Below are positions 49,301-57,454 of a stretch of DNA of 64,000 nt, in pieces. This stretch comes from Agapanthus africanus. Taxonomy: Eukaryota; Streptophyta; Magnoliopsida; Asparagales; Amaryllidaceae. The stretch lies in the NCBI GenBank assembly GCA_030015575.1, contig CM057347.1, forward strand, positions 510,573,176 through 510,637,175, written 5' to 3'. How positions within the stretch are numbered: position 1 is the stretch's first letter; each line of letters starts with the position of its first letter. The notes beneath the pieces were generated by a model. That model searched no databases. It had not been told where the DNA came from and worked only from the letters and a program-made list of their open reading frames with translations. A program made the position numbers and the translations under genes.

Positions 49301-52300
49301 GAGCCTGTACCAGAGCGTGCATGGCCAACAGACGAAATGATCGACGCTTTTCTAGACGAGATTCGTCTAAAATGTAAAGCGGACCAGGAGCGTGAGATAA
49401 CCACGTCGGAAGGAGCCAAATGCGGGCAACTGAACGAAAGAGTTGAACTAACCCTGCCAGAGAAAAAGGCATCCGAAGTAGACAAGAAGATATTCAAGAC
49501 GAGGAAAAGGTTTGCCAAATCCATGTCAATGGGAATGAAGCTACCACCCTCGGAAGGAAACACACACGATGGGGTGGAGAGGCACCCTGACTATTGCGCA
49601 TATCACCGGAAAATCTCACATCCCACGGAGGAGTGCGACGCCTTTAAGATATGGTGGCAAGGATATGTTGCTCATCGGCAACATTTTAAGCGCATGAAAC
49701 GCAAGATCCGTCGAGAGCGAAGAAGTACCGTCGATGGGCAAAATAGAACTACTGGCAACTGCTACATGGTTAACGCCGGGGGGTCACAAGTTCTCACCTT
49801 TGGGAGCGACTCTGACGAAGAAATGGCTCTGGGCCCTCTCTTTAAAGAATCCGCTTTAGGGAAAGAGGAGAAATCGGAGATCTGCGAGAACATTCAGCAG
49901 CGCAATCGCGCACTCCCAGAGAAGAATCTTGGGTCCGGGAATAGAAAGGATAAGGGAAAGGAAAAGGTCACTGAAGATATCACTTTAGATGACCAAGTCA
50001 TCAGAGAGCTGGCTGCCAAAGACCCTCCTAGGAAGGGTAAAGTGGACTATAACATCCTCGCGCACCTAAGGAAGCTGCCTTCTCAGCTTAGCATTCTCGA
50101 TGCCCTCCTATTATCAAAAGAAGCGCGAGACTCACTAATTAAGGCGTTACAAGAACCTGAGCAATTCCAAGCCTTCCTCGCCACTGAAAAGATGAAGGAT
50201 GAACTGGAGGAAGTGCATACAGCCGACATCACTTTCGGTGATGAAGACCTCCTTCTCGGGACATGCGACCATAACCGTCCCCTATATGTCTCCGGATACT
50301 GCCATGATATCAAGATAGGCAAGATCCTGGTGGATAATGGATCCTCCGTCAACCTCCTTAATGTTCTGGTGTTGAAGGAAATCTGCATGAGTGTGCAACA
50401 CCTCGCTCGTGACAAAATTACTATCTCCGGTTTCGATTCACAATCGTCACGGACTCTCGGATCTGTGATACTAACATTACGCTTTGGAATTCTCGTCACA
50501 GACATCAAATTCCATGTCATTGACGCCAAGACCTGCTACAACGCCTTGCTCGGTCGTCCTTGGCTATACGAGTACAACATCATCCCTTCTACACAACATC
50601 AGTGTATGAAGTACTTTAAGGACGGTTTCGAGTATACCGTAACAGGCGAGCTGAACCCATTTTCCGTGAACGAAGTCCGCAAATACGAAGATGCGAAATA
50701 CTTTTTGCCAGATTTCGAGGATACAGAAAGGTGTCGCAATCCGGAGAACAAAACCGCCGCCACCATCCCGATTTTCGGGAGCGATACCGAAGAAGAGGAA
50801 GAGATAGTTTATGCAGGGCCATCTCGACGCAACAACCTGGGGACGCCCGCCCCCGTGTTGGTCTTCGGAAGTGATTCAGAAGATGAAGTTAATGCTGTGT
50901 TCTCCAATCGGTTGTCAATACAAGCACCCCCTGGCGATGACCATAGTTTGCAAATCACCATGGTACCGCGAGAACACTATAAGGATCTCGACGCGCTTCA
51001 GGCTCACAATGTACAGGACCTGCAAACATTTTACGTCCCTCCCAGGCGAAGGGGCGAGAAGGTGATCCTATTCTACCGATCCTCAGAGTCGAAAATAGAG
51101 AAAGAGATCTGGCATGGCACGGATGCTACGCTTGACAGGCTCCAACCCATCCGTCTGCCCAGATACTATACAAATGGATTAAAGAAGCTATTGAAGCGCC
51201 AAGGAGTATCTTTAGAACAGACCGTTCGGCAGGCGCGGTTCTACAACAGGATTTGGGATGTCCCCGGGACTCAACGCAAATTGCCCAACGGGAAGATGGA
51301 AACACTCGGGCTTGGATACGCAAGAGCCGGAAAACGAGAACGGGCCCACAGTAGCTACGCCATATATACCTTTGATGAAGAGGAGGACGCCCTGTCAGGA
51401 GATGCCAACCACCCATCAAAACTAGACCCCGCAATTAAAGCGCCGAGTCCGTCGTTTGAAGAGCGAGTGGGCATGCCTATCAGGAAAATGGGTCAGGAAG
51501 CTCGGGAAGACCACAACCGCGAAATGGCCATCTACGAGAAGGCCAGGACGCAACGTCTATCTCAACGTGCTGCAAAAGACAAAGACGCTTATCCTCGTCA
51601 ATCCGTTGTACGAAAGGCCCGACGCAGAGACGGAAATAAATCAAGAAGCGGCTCGGATTTGTCCCTCATGAAGAAGATGAGTCGAGCGTACTCCTTCCCC
51701 CGAGACAAAACGGGGAGGTTACTTAACCTCGCCATAAAACATCAAATGATCATGCTTCCAGAGTCTAGACATCCTGAGCAAGCTAGCAAGGCTTCTCATC
51801 CGAGTTATTGCTCTTATCACCGAGCCATAGGACATCCTACCGAAGACTGCTTCACCTTCAAGAACTGGGTCGAAGACCAGTACCGACGGGGCAGATTCGC
51901 TTTATCCGACGGCTGGAATGTGACGCCACCGCAAAAGCATGAGCCCAAGGCCGCAAGAGCAGAACCGGGTCCACCTCAGTCCGGGGAGCGGGTTCGCACC
52001 TGTTATACGATTACGATATTAGGAGAAGAGCCCGAGAACGTAGATGACCTTCCCCGGTGCTTTGAGAACAGCGATGATGAGGTGATCTCGGAATTTCCGC
52101 CCGCTCCGAAAGAACTGGAAGATGGTATACATACTACTGCAGATAACCTCAAGAAGATTGAGTTGGGATCGGCAGACGACCCGCGACCGACATTTGTCAG
52201 CGAGCTGTTATCCGAAGAGAGGGTGGCTGCGTTAAAGGACGTGCTTCTACGGCATAAAGACTGCTTCGCGGGGAACTACTCTGAGATGCCAGGATTAGAT

Positions 52301-55300
52301 CCGGAGATTGCTGTGCATAGATTAGCAATATCCCCAGATATCAAGCCAGTCAAGCAGGCGCCAAGGAGGATGCGACTCGAGCTTGAGATGAGCATCAACG
52401 CCGAAGTCAAGAAGCTGATCGATTCTGGATTTATCCAAGAAGTCCAATATCCCGACTGGATCGCCAATATCGTCCCGGTAATGAAGAAGAATGGGACGGT
52501 ATTCAGGGATCTCAATAAAGCCTGTCCAAAGGACGATTTCCCGGTGCCGGTAACCGAGCTAATGATAGATAACACGTCCACTCATGAGGTTTTCTCCTTT
52601 ATGGACGGTTCATCAGGATACAATCAGATAAAAATGCATCCCGAAGACCAGAAGCACACCGCTTTCCGGACCCCTTTGGGTATATTTTGCTACAGGGTTA
52701 TGCCCTTTGGTCTTAAGAACGCTGGCGCTACCTATCAAAGGGCCATGACAAAGATCTTTGATGACCTCATACACGACGTCGTCGAGTGCTATATCGATGA
52801 CCTCGTAGTAAAGAGCATGTCATACGAAGATCATTTAAAGCATCTGGAGACTGTATTTCGACGCCTTCGGCAATATAATTTGAAAATGAATCCCCTCAAA
52901 TGCGCGTTTGGAGTCTCCTCGGGCAAATTTCTGGGATTCATCGTTCGACACCGAGGTATTGAAATAGATCCGTCAAAGATTAAGGCGATCATGGAAATGC
53001 CTCCGCCAAGAACCCTCAAGCAGTTGCGGTCTCTCCAAGGGAAGCTCGCATACATCCGGCGGTTTATCGCTAATCTTTCGGGCAAATGCCGTCCTTACAG
53101 CCACCTGATGAAAAAGGGAACTCCATTCGTTTGGGATCACAAATGTCAAGGTGCACTAGACGAGATCAAGCAGTACCTGCAGAACCCTCCAGTGTTGGCT
53201 GCTCCAGTGAAGGGAAAGCCTCTCATTCTTTACACGGCCGCCCTCGAAGGTTCTTTGGGCGCATTATGGGCACAAGAGAACGATCAGGGGAAAGAAAGAG
53301 CACTTTACTACTTAAGTCGAGTGCTGCTGGGGGCAGAAAGCAACTATTCCCCCATTGAAAAGCACTGCCTGGCGTTGATCTTCGCAATAACAAAGCTTAG
53401 ACATTACGCATTAGCACATGAAGTCCGTCTTATTTCGAAGGTGGACCCTCTCAAATATCTGATGTCGAAAGCCATATTGACGGGACGACTTGCTAAGTGG
53501 GCCCTGCTCTTGATGGAGTTCTCGATAACATATCAACCTCTCAAGGCCGTGAAAGGCCAGGCCATTGCCGACTTCCTCGCCGAGCACCCGATACCGGCCG
53601 ATTCTCCTCTGAACTGTGATTTGCCGGACGAGCATGCATTTGATGCGATTAGCGGCGGAAGCGCCCGATGGGAACTCTATTTCGATGGAGCATCCTCCAT
53701 AAAGAAACAGAAACAAGGTGTCCCAATGGTCAAATCAGGGATAGGCCTCATCTTTGCAACTCCACAAGGAGGGATAATGCGCTTCGCCTTCTCCTTAACA
53801 GAACCGAGGACAAACAATGAAGCCGAATACGAAGCTCTGATAGCAGGCCTCGAAATCGCCATCGACATGGGAATTGAAGACCTCCTTATATACGGGGATT
53901 CTCAGCTGGTCGTTAGTCAAGTAAATGGTGACTACCAAACGTGCAAACCGGAGTTGGTGAAGTACGGCGAAAAGGTGCAACAACTATTGACCCAAATTCC
54001 CTCCTATACTTTGGAGAACATACCGCGCGCGGAAAACAGCAAGGCAGACGCGTTGGCTAAACTTGCTAAAGAACTGGCCGACGAGAACCTCGACGACGTC
54101 AGAATCGTGGTACAAAGCCGCCGAGTGCTCGCCCCGGCAGAAATATCTCCGGAATCATGCGAAGAAAAGGGAACGACTGAGCAGACGACCCTACAAATAA
54201 AAGACCATGAGAAGGCAGAAGACTGGAGGGAAGTCTTCATAGACTACTTTAAGTCCCACCGAATGCCCGAAGAAGCGTCCTCAAGACATCAGCTCATGAA
54301 ACGAGCTTTATCCTTCGCTTTTGTCAACGATATTCTATACAAGAGATCATTTGATTCTCTATGGCTGAGATGCTTAGGACCTGACGAAGCAGAAAGAGTC
54401 ATCCAAGAAGTTCATGACGGACTTTGCGGTTCTCATCAAGCAGGCCTAAAGATGAAGTTAAAAATTAAACGGATGGGTTACTACTGGCCCACGATGACCC
54501 AGGACTGCCTCGAGTATGCGAAGCAATGCCACTCATGCCAGATTCATGGAGACTTCATCCACCAACATCCGAATCCACTGCACCCAACGGTAGCTAGCTG
54601 GCCATTCGAAATGTGGGGGACTGACATAGTCGGCCCCATTGAGCCAGCATCGTCCCGGGGACACCGTTTTATTCTGGCAACAACTGATTACTTCTCCAAA
54701 TGGGCAGAAGCAGTACCACTGAGGGAAGTAAAGACGGAGAATATCCTCCATTTCTTCAAGACGCACGTCATCTATCGGTTCGGGACTCCACGGCGGATCA
54801 TCTCCGATAATGGGCCGGCCTACCGAAGCCATAAGATTAGCCGCTTCGCACAGCAGCACAATATAGACTGGAGATATTCTTCGGTTTACAATCCACGAGC
54901 TAACGGTCTAGCCGAGGACTTCAATAAGACCTTGACGAAGATCATAAAAAAGACCGTTTCCAGAAATAAGAAAGACTGGCACGAAAGGCTGCAAGAAGCC
55001 CTTTGGGCTTATCGAACCACATTCAAGACGGCCACGAACACAACGCCGTACGCGTTGGTATTTGGGACGGAAGCAGTGCTCCCCCTCGAGATAGAGTTAC
55101 CCTCTCTACGAGTAGCAGTCCACCACGAGCTGACGAACGAAGAAAATGCTCACCTTCGTCTTGAAGAACTTGATGCCCTCGACGAAACCCGGCTCATAGC
55201 GCAACAACATCTAGAGGCCTACAAAGCAAAGATGACGCACTCATACGAAAGATTGACCAGGCCGAGGACATTCCGCCAAGGCGAACTTGTACTAGTGGTC

Positions 55301-55474
55301 AAAAGACCTATGATCCCCAATCGTGCCAAGCGAGGAAAATTTGAGCCAAACTACGAAGGCCCGTACGTCATAGACAAGGTATACCAGGGTGGAGCCTACC
55401 TACTCATGGACATGCACGGTGAAAGGCCTTTCAGGCCAATAAACGGCCGCTTCTTGAAGAGATACTACGCTTAA
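46304..55474 (+). CDS. T3 gag-pol polyprotein, about 3,056 aa, reading frame whole
   Basis: One uninterrupted frame. The ATG at 46,304 (MASTSMKFSNCLGC) is preferred because the in-frame ATG at 46,106 lies upstream of the primer site. Order by residue: Ser/Pro/Ala/Thr-rich basic N terminus (1-525), Gag capsid-like region (530-690), CxxH...GHP.E.C zinc-type motifs near 786 and 1,096, aspartic protease with VDNGSSVNLL (D at 1,344), a third zinc-type motif near 1,835, reverse transcriptase (about 2,010-2,230, YIDD at 2,163), RNase H (about 2,305-2,390), a second archaeal-type RNase H (about 2,458-2,590), and integrase (about 2,690-3,056). It would form particles, copy the RNA and insert the DNA. 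The single frame means Gag and Pol would be made as one product unless splicing or cleavage adjusts the ratio. Confidence 0.93.
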   Translation: MASTSMKFSNCLGCNCSQRSASPGGIAYGPQAASLFTMPVEQVTRATTGLFFGTMLPPTNFTAPAPTTEALKKSVFDRLTPAAAPLNESPNVNASVFSRLGQKSCEPIMGPTISEKAASKKVSAPAPEVVKAASPAKRSVFTRLTASSPAPTAQRTSVFDRLIPTATPHPDRGQDETILTADPTPSARHARRRHWRRVRKAGGNSPSGLTPSAPMAEVNAAVPTGNSFEMLNKVRRNSPTAVLKRSPPPLKKVVEIKPEQPRSPQRLSSKIYKVWRQARDSIIDPNFSRQHKKLKIQPEAGHQAKPQKAVGTPTSTAPSTSMAHKRRRPQKTPQHTTTVKSTEPRRPKSGSMVVHTVYMASGKVESRTSTGHRPLTRSVTKAQEQQQKLQEMMNAMAALTGPKENPETSSDARREEETDAEFLRRTLEKRDKEAAEQATNIQRMGLLFQDVIGMMIQQDLPAEDPPIVLEDDRGETSNPPPALSTAKEEAISKADLADYIAQQIRVHHATEAAGQVVKTGRPYPSWYDQIKYPQGYTIPKFHVYKGTGNPHQHVAQFRALCGNTGGDDKLLLRQFVGSLSETVFEWYSELPNDSIKTFAEMELLFTQRFASASERTPITALINARVKPGETWVQYAIRWRNLWSRCEQRIEEAPAVGMFVGTLDPHATISQFMMFFKPTTFQALIDKLAQMDQMGHRPPPPKSEPRNDKGKGRATFVANAQQQPNAPKPADQLEERRRYYNEKMKRPYSFPRDKTKRLFELAIRNILISLPNPRRPPQPTEVNNPNYCPYHQTVGHPIEDCFVFKGWIEDQYLQGKFVLSEKWKVNPPQPHAPRKADTPGATCSFIEEAPWEVVLSTKTRRMLRDLHACPAIEWKDPLEPQIIEGMLRRRPTTKTHDKSPDTHTQSSKSSKKKKKKSKKSVKPGKEHTNLQKQIDALEEYNQKARTPVTLQEFLNHIFQEEDVGESSSDESEGYVASCNVISHSFTDDGKTPGIEKLETEPVPERAWPTDEMIDAFLDEIRLKCKADQEREITTSEGAKCGQLNERVELTLPEKKASEVDKKIFKTRKRFAKSMSMGMKLPPSEGNTHDGVERHPDYCAYHRKISHPTEECDAFKIWWQGYVAHRQHFKRMKRKIRRERRSTVDGQNRTTGNCYMVNAGGSQVLTFGSDSDEEMALGPLFKESALGKEEKSEICENIQQRNRALPEKNLGSGNRKDKGKEKVTEDITLDDQVIRELAAKDPPRKGKVDYNILAHLRKLPSQLSILDALLLSKEARDSLIKALQEPEQFQAFLATEKMKDELEEVHTADITFGDEDLLLGTCDHNRPLYVSGYCHDIKIGKILVDNGSSVNLLNVLVLKEICMSVQHLARDKITISGFDSQSSRTLGSVILTLRFGILVTDIKFHVIDAKTCYNALLGRPWLYEYNIIPSTQHQCMKYFKDGFEYTVTGELNPFSVNEVRKYEDAKYFLPDFEDTERCRNPENKTAATIPIFGSDTEEEEEIVYAGPSRRNNLGTPAPVLVFGSDSEDEVNAVFSNRLSIQAPPGDDHSLQITMVPREHYKDLDALQAHNVQDLQTFYVPPRRRGEKVILFYRSSESKIEKEIWHGTDATLDRLQPIRLPRYYTNGLKKLLKRQGVSLEQTVRQARFYNRIWDVPGTQRKLPNGKMETLGLGYARAGKRERAHSSYAIYTFDEEEDALSGDANHPSKLDPAIKAPSPSFEERVGMPIRKMGQEAREDHNREMAIYEKARTQRLSQRAAKDKDAYPRQSVVRKARRRDGNKSRSGSDLSLMKKMSRAYSFPRDKTGRLLNLAIKHQMIMLPESRHPEQASKASHPSYCSYHRAIGHPTEDCFTFKNWVEDQYRRGRFALSDGWNVTPPQKHEPKAARAEPGPPQSGERVRTCYTITILGEEPENVDDLPRCFENSDDEVISEFPPAPKELEDGIHTTADNLKKIELGSADDPRPTFVSELLSEERVAALKDVLLRHKDCFAGNYSEMPGLDPEIAVHRLAISPDIKPVKQAPRRMRLELEMSINAEVKKLIDSGFIQEVQYPDWIANIVPVMKKNGTVFRDLNKACPKDDFPVPVTELMIDNTSTHEVFSFMDGSSGYNQIKMHPEDQKHTAFRTPLGIFCYRVMPFGLKNAGATYQRAMTKIFDDLIHDVVECYIDDLVVKSMSYEDHLKHLETVFRRLRQYNLKMNPLKCAFGVSSGKFLGFIVRHRGIEIDPSKIKAIMEMPPPRTLKQLRSLQGKLAYIRRFIANLSGKCRPYSHLMKKGTPFVWDHKCQGALDEIKQYLQNPPVLAAPVKGKPLILYTAALEGSLGALWAQENDQGKERALYYLSRVLLGAESNYSPIEKHCLALIFAITKLRHYALAHEVRLISKVDPLKYLMSKAILTGRLAKWALLLMEFSITYQPLKAVKGQAIADFLAEHPIPADSPLNCDLPDEHAFDAISGGSARWELYFDGASSIKKQKQGVPMVKSGIGLIFATPQGGIMRFAFSLTEPRTNNEAEYEALIAGLEIAIDMGIEDLLIYGDSQLVVSQVNGDYQTCKPELVKYGEKVQQLLTQIPSYTLENIPRAENSKADALAKLAKELADENLDDVRIVVQSRRVLAPAEISPESCEEKGTTEQTTLQIKDHEKAEDWREVFIDYFKSHRMPEEASSRHQLMKRALSFAFVNDILYKRSFDSLWLRCLGPDEAERVIQEVHDGLCGSHQAGLKMKLKIKRMGYYWPTMTQDCLEYAKQCHSCQIHGDFIHQHPNPLHPTVASWPFEMWGTDIVGPIEPASSRGHRFILATTDYFSKWAEAVPLREVKTENILHFFKTHVIYRFGTPRRIISDNGPAYRSHKISRFAQQHNIDWRYSSVYNPRANGLAEDFNKTLTKIIKKTVSRNKKDWHERLQEALWAYRTTFKTATNTTPYALVFGTEAVLPLEIELPSLRVAVHHELTNEENAHLRLEELDALDETRLIAQQHLEAYKAKMTHSYERLTRPRTFRQGELVLVVKRPMIPNRAKRGKFEPNYEGPYVIDKVYQGGAYLLMDMHGERPFRPINGRFLKRYYA
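47896..48360 (+). other. Gag capsid-like domain of T3
   Basis: KFHVYKGTGNPHQHVAQFRA, LLRQFVGSLSETVFEWYSEL and SIKTFAEMELLFTQRFA are the retrotransposon Gag (capsid) landmarks of plant Tat/Athila elements, including the W-Y and TF spacing. Confidence 0.85.
48538..48800 (+). repeat. Gag zinc-type module, copy 1
   Basis: PYSFPRDKTKRLFELAIRN leads into NYCPYHQTVGHPIEDCFVFK and WIEDQYLQGKFVLSEKW. The C-x2-H-x4-GH-x4-C pattern may bind zinc or nucleic acid. A full second copy is at 51,680-51,940 and a shorter one at 49,588-49,655. Confidence 0.85.
50059..50570 (+). other. Protease domain of T3
   Basis: AHLRKLPSQLSILDALLLS, then ILVDNGSSVNLLNVLVLKE with the active-site aspartate at residue 1,344, then CYNALLGRPWL at the C-terminal end. 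The N at the second active-site position differs from the common D-T/S-G but is seen here in an otherwise whole frame, so it may be normal for this group. Confidence 0.82.
51680..51940 (+). repeat. Gag zinc-type module, copy 2, located between protease and reverse transcriptase
   Basis: AYSFPRDKTGRLLNLAIKH, SYCSYHRAIGHPTEDCFTFK and WVEDQYRRGRFALSDGW repeat the gag module at 48,538-48,800 motif for motif, in frame. Gag-type zinc motifs are not usual in this position in Ty3/gypsy polyproteins. Confidence 0.87.
52330..53470 (+). other. Reverse transcriptase and first RNase H of T3
   Basis: RDLNKACPKDDFPVPV, FMDGSSGYNQIKM, RVMPFGLKNAGATYQRAM and ECYIDDLVVKS (catalytic YIDD) mark the polymerase; LYTAALEGSLGALWAQ and YYLSRVLLGAESNYSPIEKH mark the first RNase H, which in Tat elements tends to act as a connection domain. 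Confidence 0.9.
53673..54080 (+). other. Second (archaeal-type) RNase H of T3
   Basis: [39 protein letters not shown] and SKADALAKLAKEL carry the D-E-D-D set of an archaeal/plant-type RNase H. A second RNase H at this position is a known marker of the Tat lineage. Confidence 0.88.
54370..55474 (+). other. Integrase of T3
   Basis: The HHCC zinc region (HDGLCGSHQ...CHSCQIHGD), then the DDE core with WGTDIVGPIEP, RRIISDNGPAYRS and NPRANGLAEDFNKTL, then the C-terminal VVKRPMIPNRAKRGKFEPNY. No chromodomain follows, in keeping with a non-chromovirus. Confidence 0.9.
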
Positions 55475-55565
55475 TAAGCCGCAGCCGGGGTCAATGATAG
55501 ATGACGATGACTATGTCCGCTCACTATCTTCCTAGGCTCAGACTTTACAAGCAGCAGCCGGCCTT

Positions 55566-55676
55566 CCCATATCGACGGACCGAAACGTCCTTAAACTAAC
55601 GACGGACCGAAACGTCCTTAAACTATCGACGGACCGAAACGTCCTTAAACTAACGACGGACCGAAACGTCCCTAAA
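55566..55676 (+). repeat. GGACCGAAACGTCC tandem repeat
   Basis: Four units of about 27 bases, each GGACCGAAACGTCC plus TTAAACTAACGAC-like linker. The GGAC/GTCC arms match those of the LTR repeats at 45,128-45,350. Confidence 0.88.
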
Positions 55677-55764
55677 ACTACTACCGCAGCATCTTTAGGC
55701 TGATGAGATAAAAAAAGGAGGAGAGAGAAAGAAAAAAAATATATGAAAAAGAATAAAAAAAAAG

Positions 55765-56175
55765 ACGGTATGTCCATGAGCAAAATGGGCACGGATGAAA
55801 ACCCGAAAGGGCTCCGTGAGTAAAAACAGCAGGGCTGCCGGCAAGCGTTCGTGAAAACCCGAAAGGGCGCGACCTTGTAAAAAAAAAAAGTAAAAAAGAA
55901 TTAAAAAAAAACGGTATGTCTATAAGCAAAGTGGGCACGGATGAAAACCCGAAAGGGCTCCGTGAGTAAAAACAGCAGGGCTGCCGGCAAGTGTGAGTGA
56001 AAACCCGAAAGGGCGCGACCTTGTAAAAAAAAAAAAAGTAAAAAAGAATAAAAAAAAAACGATATGTCTATAAGCAAAATGGGCACGGATGAAAACCCGA
56101 AAGGGCTCCGTGAGTAAAAACAGCAGGACTACCGGTGGGCGTTTGTGAAAACCCGAAAGGGCGCAACCTCGTTAA
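55765..56175 (+). repeat. About 147-bp tandem repeat, nearly three units
   Basis: Units start at 55,765, 55,911 and 56,059 (146 and 148 bp apart). Each has two CCCGAAAGGG elements, in which a CCC/GGG stem would be closed by a GAAA (GNRA-type) loop, plus GCAGGGCTGC and an A-rich run. A degenerate relative is at 7,505-7,620 in T1. Confidence 0.88.
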
Positions 56176-56180
56176 AAGAC

Positions 56181-56352
56181 ACTTGTAGGGTCCTCTCGAC
56201 CTTGTAAGGAGAAACCACCTGCGTGAGATCCTTACGACTCACAAAGGAGAAACACACTTAGGGATCCTCACGATTCCTAAGGAGAAAATACACTTACGAG
56301 ATCCTCACGACTCGTAGGGAGAATTCTCTTATGGGACCCTCACGGCTCATGA
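56181..56352 (+). repeat. Five-hairpin module, T3 copy 1
   Basis: Stems in order include GTGAG/CTCAC, TTAGG/CCTAA, ACGAG/CTCGT and ATGGG/CTCAT, each around a core like ATCCTCACGA and mostly followed by an AAGGAGAA-like linker. It is followed by a shared tail (AAAGTCTTAAG... to about 56,420). Confidence 0.82.
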
Positions 56353-56498
56353 GATTTGAAAGTCTTAAGTTACAGAAGCCTGAACCTGTTCTTAAGCAAA
56401 TCCTCCACAACCTTCGATATTGCCCTACAAGAGGCTCAATACTGACCCTTGTATACAATCCACGGGCGCGAATAAACATTTCCCCAGCAAAGTCCAAC

Positions 56499-56670
56499 CC
56501 TTGTAGGTCCTCTCGACCCATAAGGAGAAAACCCTCTTGTAGGATCCTTACGACTTACAGAGGAACATACACTTAGGAATCCTCGCGATCCCTAAGGAGA
56601 AAATACACCTGCAAGATCCCCACGACTTGTAGGGAGAAATACCTTTGTGAGACCATTACGGCTCATGAAG
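56499..56670 (+). repeat. Five-hairpin module, T3 copy 2
   Basis: Same order of cores as copy 1, with stems such as TTAGG/CCTAA, GCAAG/CTTGT and GTGAG/CTCAT; the last two need one G-U pair, so the pairing would be at RNA level. Tail to about 56,730. Confidence 0.82.
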
Positions 56671-56734
56671 TCGAAAGCCTTAGTCGACAGGACCTTAACC
56701 CTGTTTGCTAAGCCACCTTTGTTCAACATCGACA

Positions 56735-56880
56735 GAGGCAAATGATGATTCGCTCCTGGCAATATTCCAGTTGCAGGGATGCTGATGCCTAAACCGGTAT
56801 CAAATCCCAAGTTCTTTCATGGCAAATGATGATTCGCTCCTGGCAACATCCCAGTTGCAGCGATGCTGATGCCGAAATCG
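56735..56880 (+). repeat. GCAAATGATGATTCGCTCC repeats
   Basis: Two units about 89 bases apart with GCAAATGATGATTCGCTCCT, GGCAA-AT-CCAGTTGCAG and GATGCTGATGCC. Related to the three 80-bp units at 7,868-8,095 in T1, so the module predates the split of the two elements. Confidence 0.85.
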
Positions 56881-56937
56881 GTGTCCAAAATCCGAGCTTG
56901 CGGCAAAAAAAAAAACTAGCAGGCCACATATGCCTAC

Positions 56938-57150
56938 GAAATAGCCGAAATGATGGGGCAACTTGCAATAAAAAGCAGCAAGTAAAAATGTATGCATGAA
57001 AAATAGCCGAAATGATGGGGCAACTCGCAATAAAAAGCAGCGAGTAAAAATAAAACAAATAGCCGAAATGATTGGGCACCGTGAAAAATAGCCGAAATGA
57101 TTGGGCAATCGCGACCTTCGCGATATAAAAAGCTGAAATGATAGAGCATC
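56938..57150 (+). repeat. AATAGCCGAAATGAT repeats
   Basis: Five degenerate units of 30-65 bases, each with AGCCGAAATGATKGGGCA (or AGCTGAAATGATAGAGCA) and, in some, GCAATAAAAAGCAGCGAGT. Nothing else is recognised. Confidence 0.8.
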
Positions 57151-57454
57151 GCGGAAAGAATAAAAAAAAATGATGACGGAAGAATGAAATCTTCGCCCTA
57201 CAGGTAATGTTACATCTATCCCTGTATACAATCCAGGGGCGCAAACAAAGAAGGAGTCGTACTCCTCCCCCAGGTTTCATCACGAGAGGAAGCCAAATCT
57301 CGACGGTTCACAAATAACCTGGAGATCATCTCGACGCAGCAGACACAACTTCAAGCTAAGCGGAACAGCGGCAACTCCCAGTTCCATGGCTCGGTGGTAC
57401 ACATATCGCCAACAGTCAAACCTCCATTCCGTGAAATGCGGATACAATCGATAA

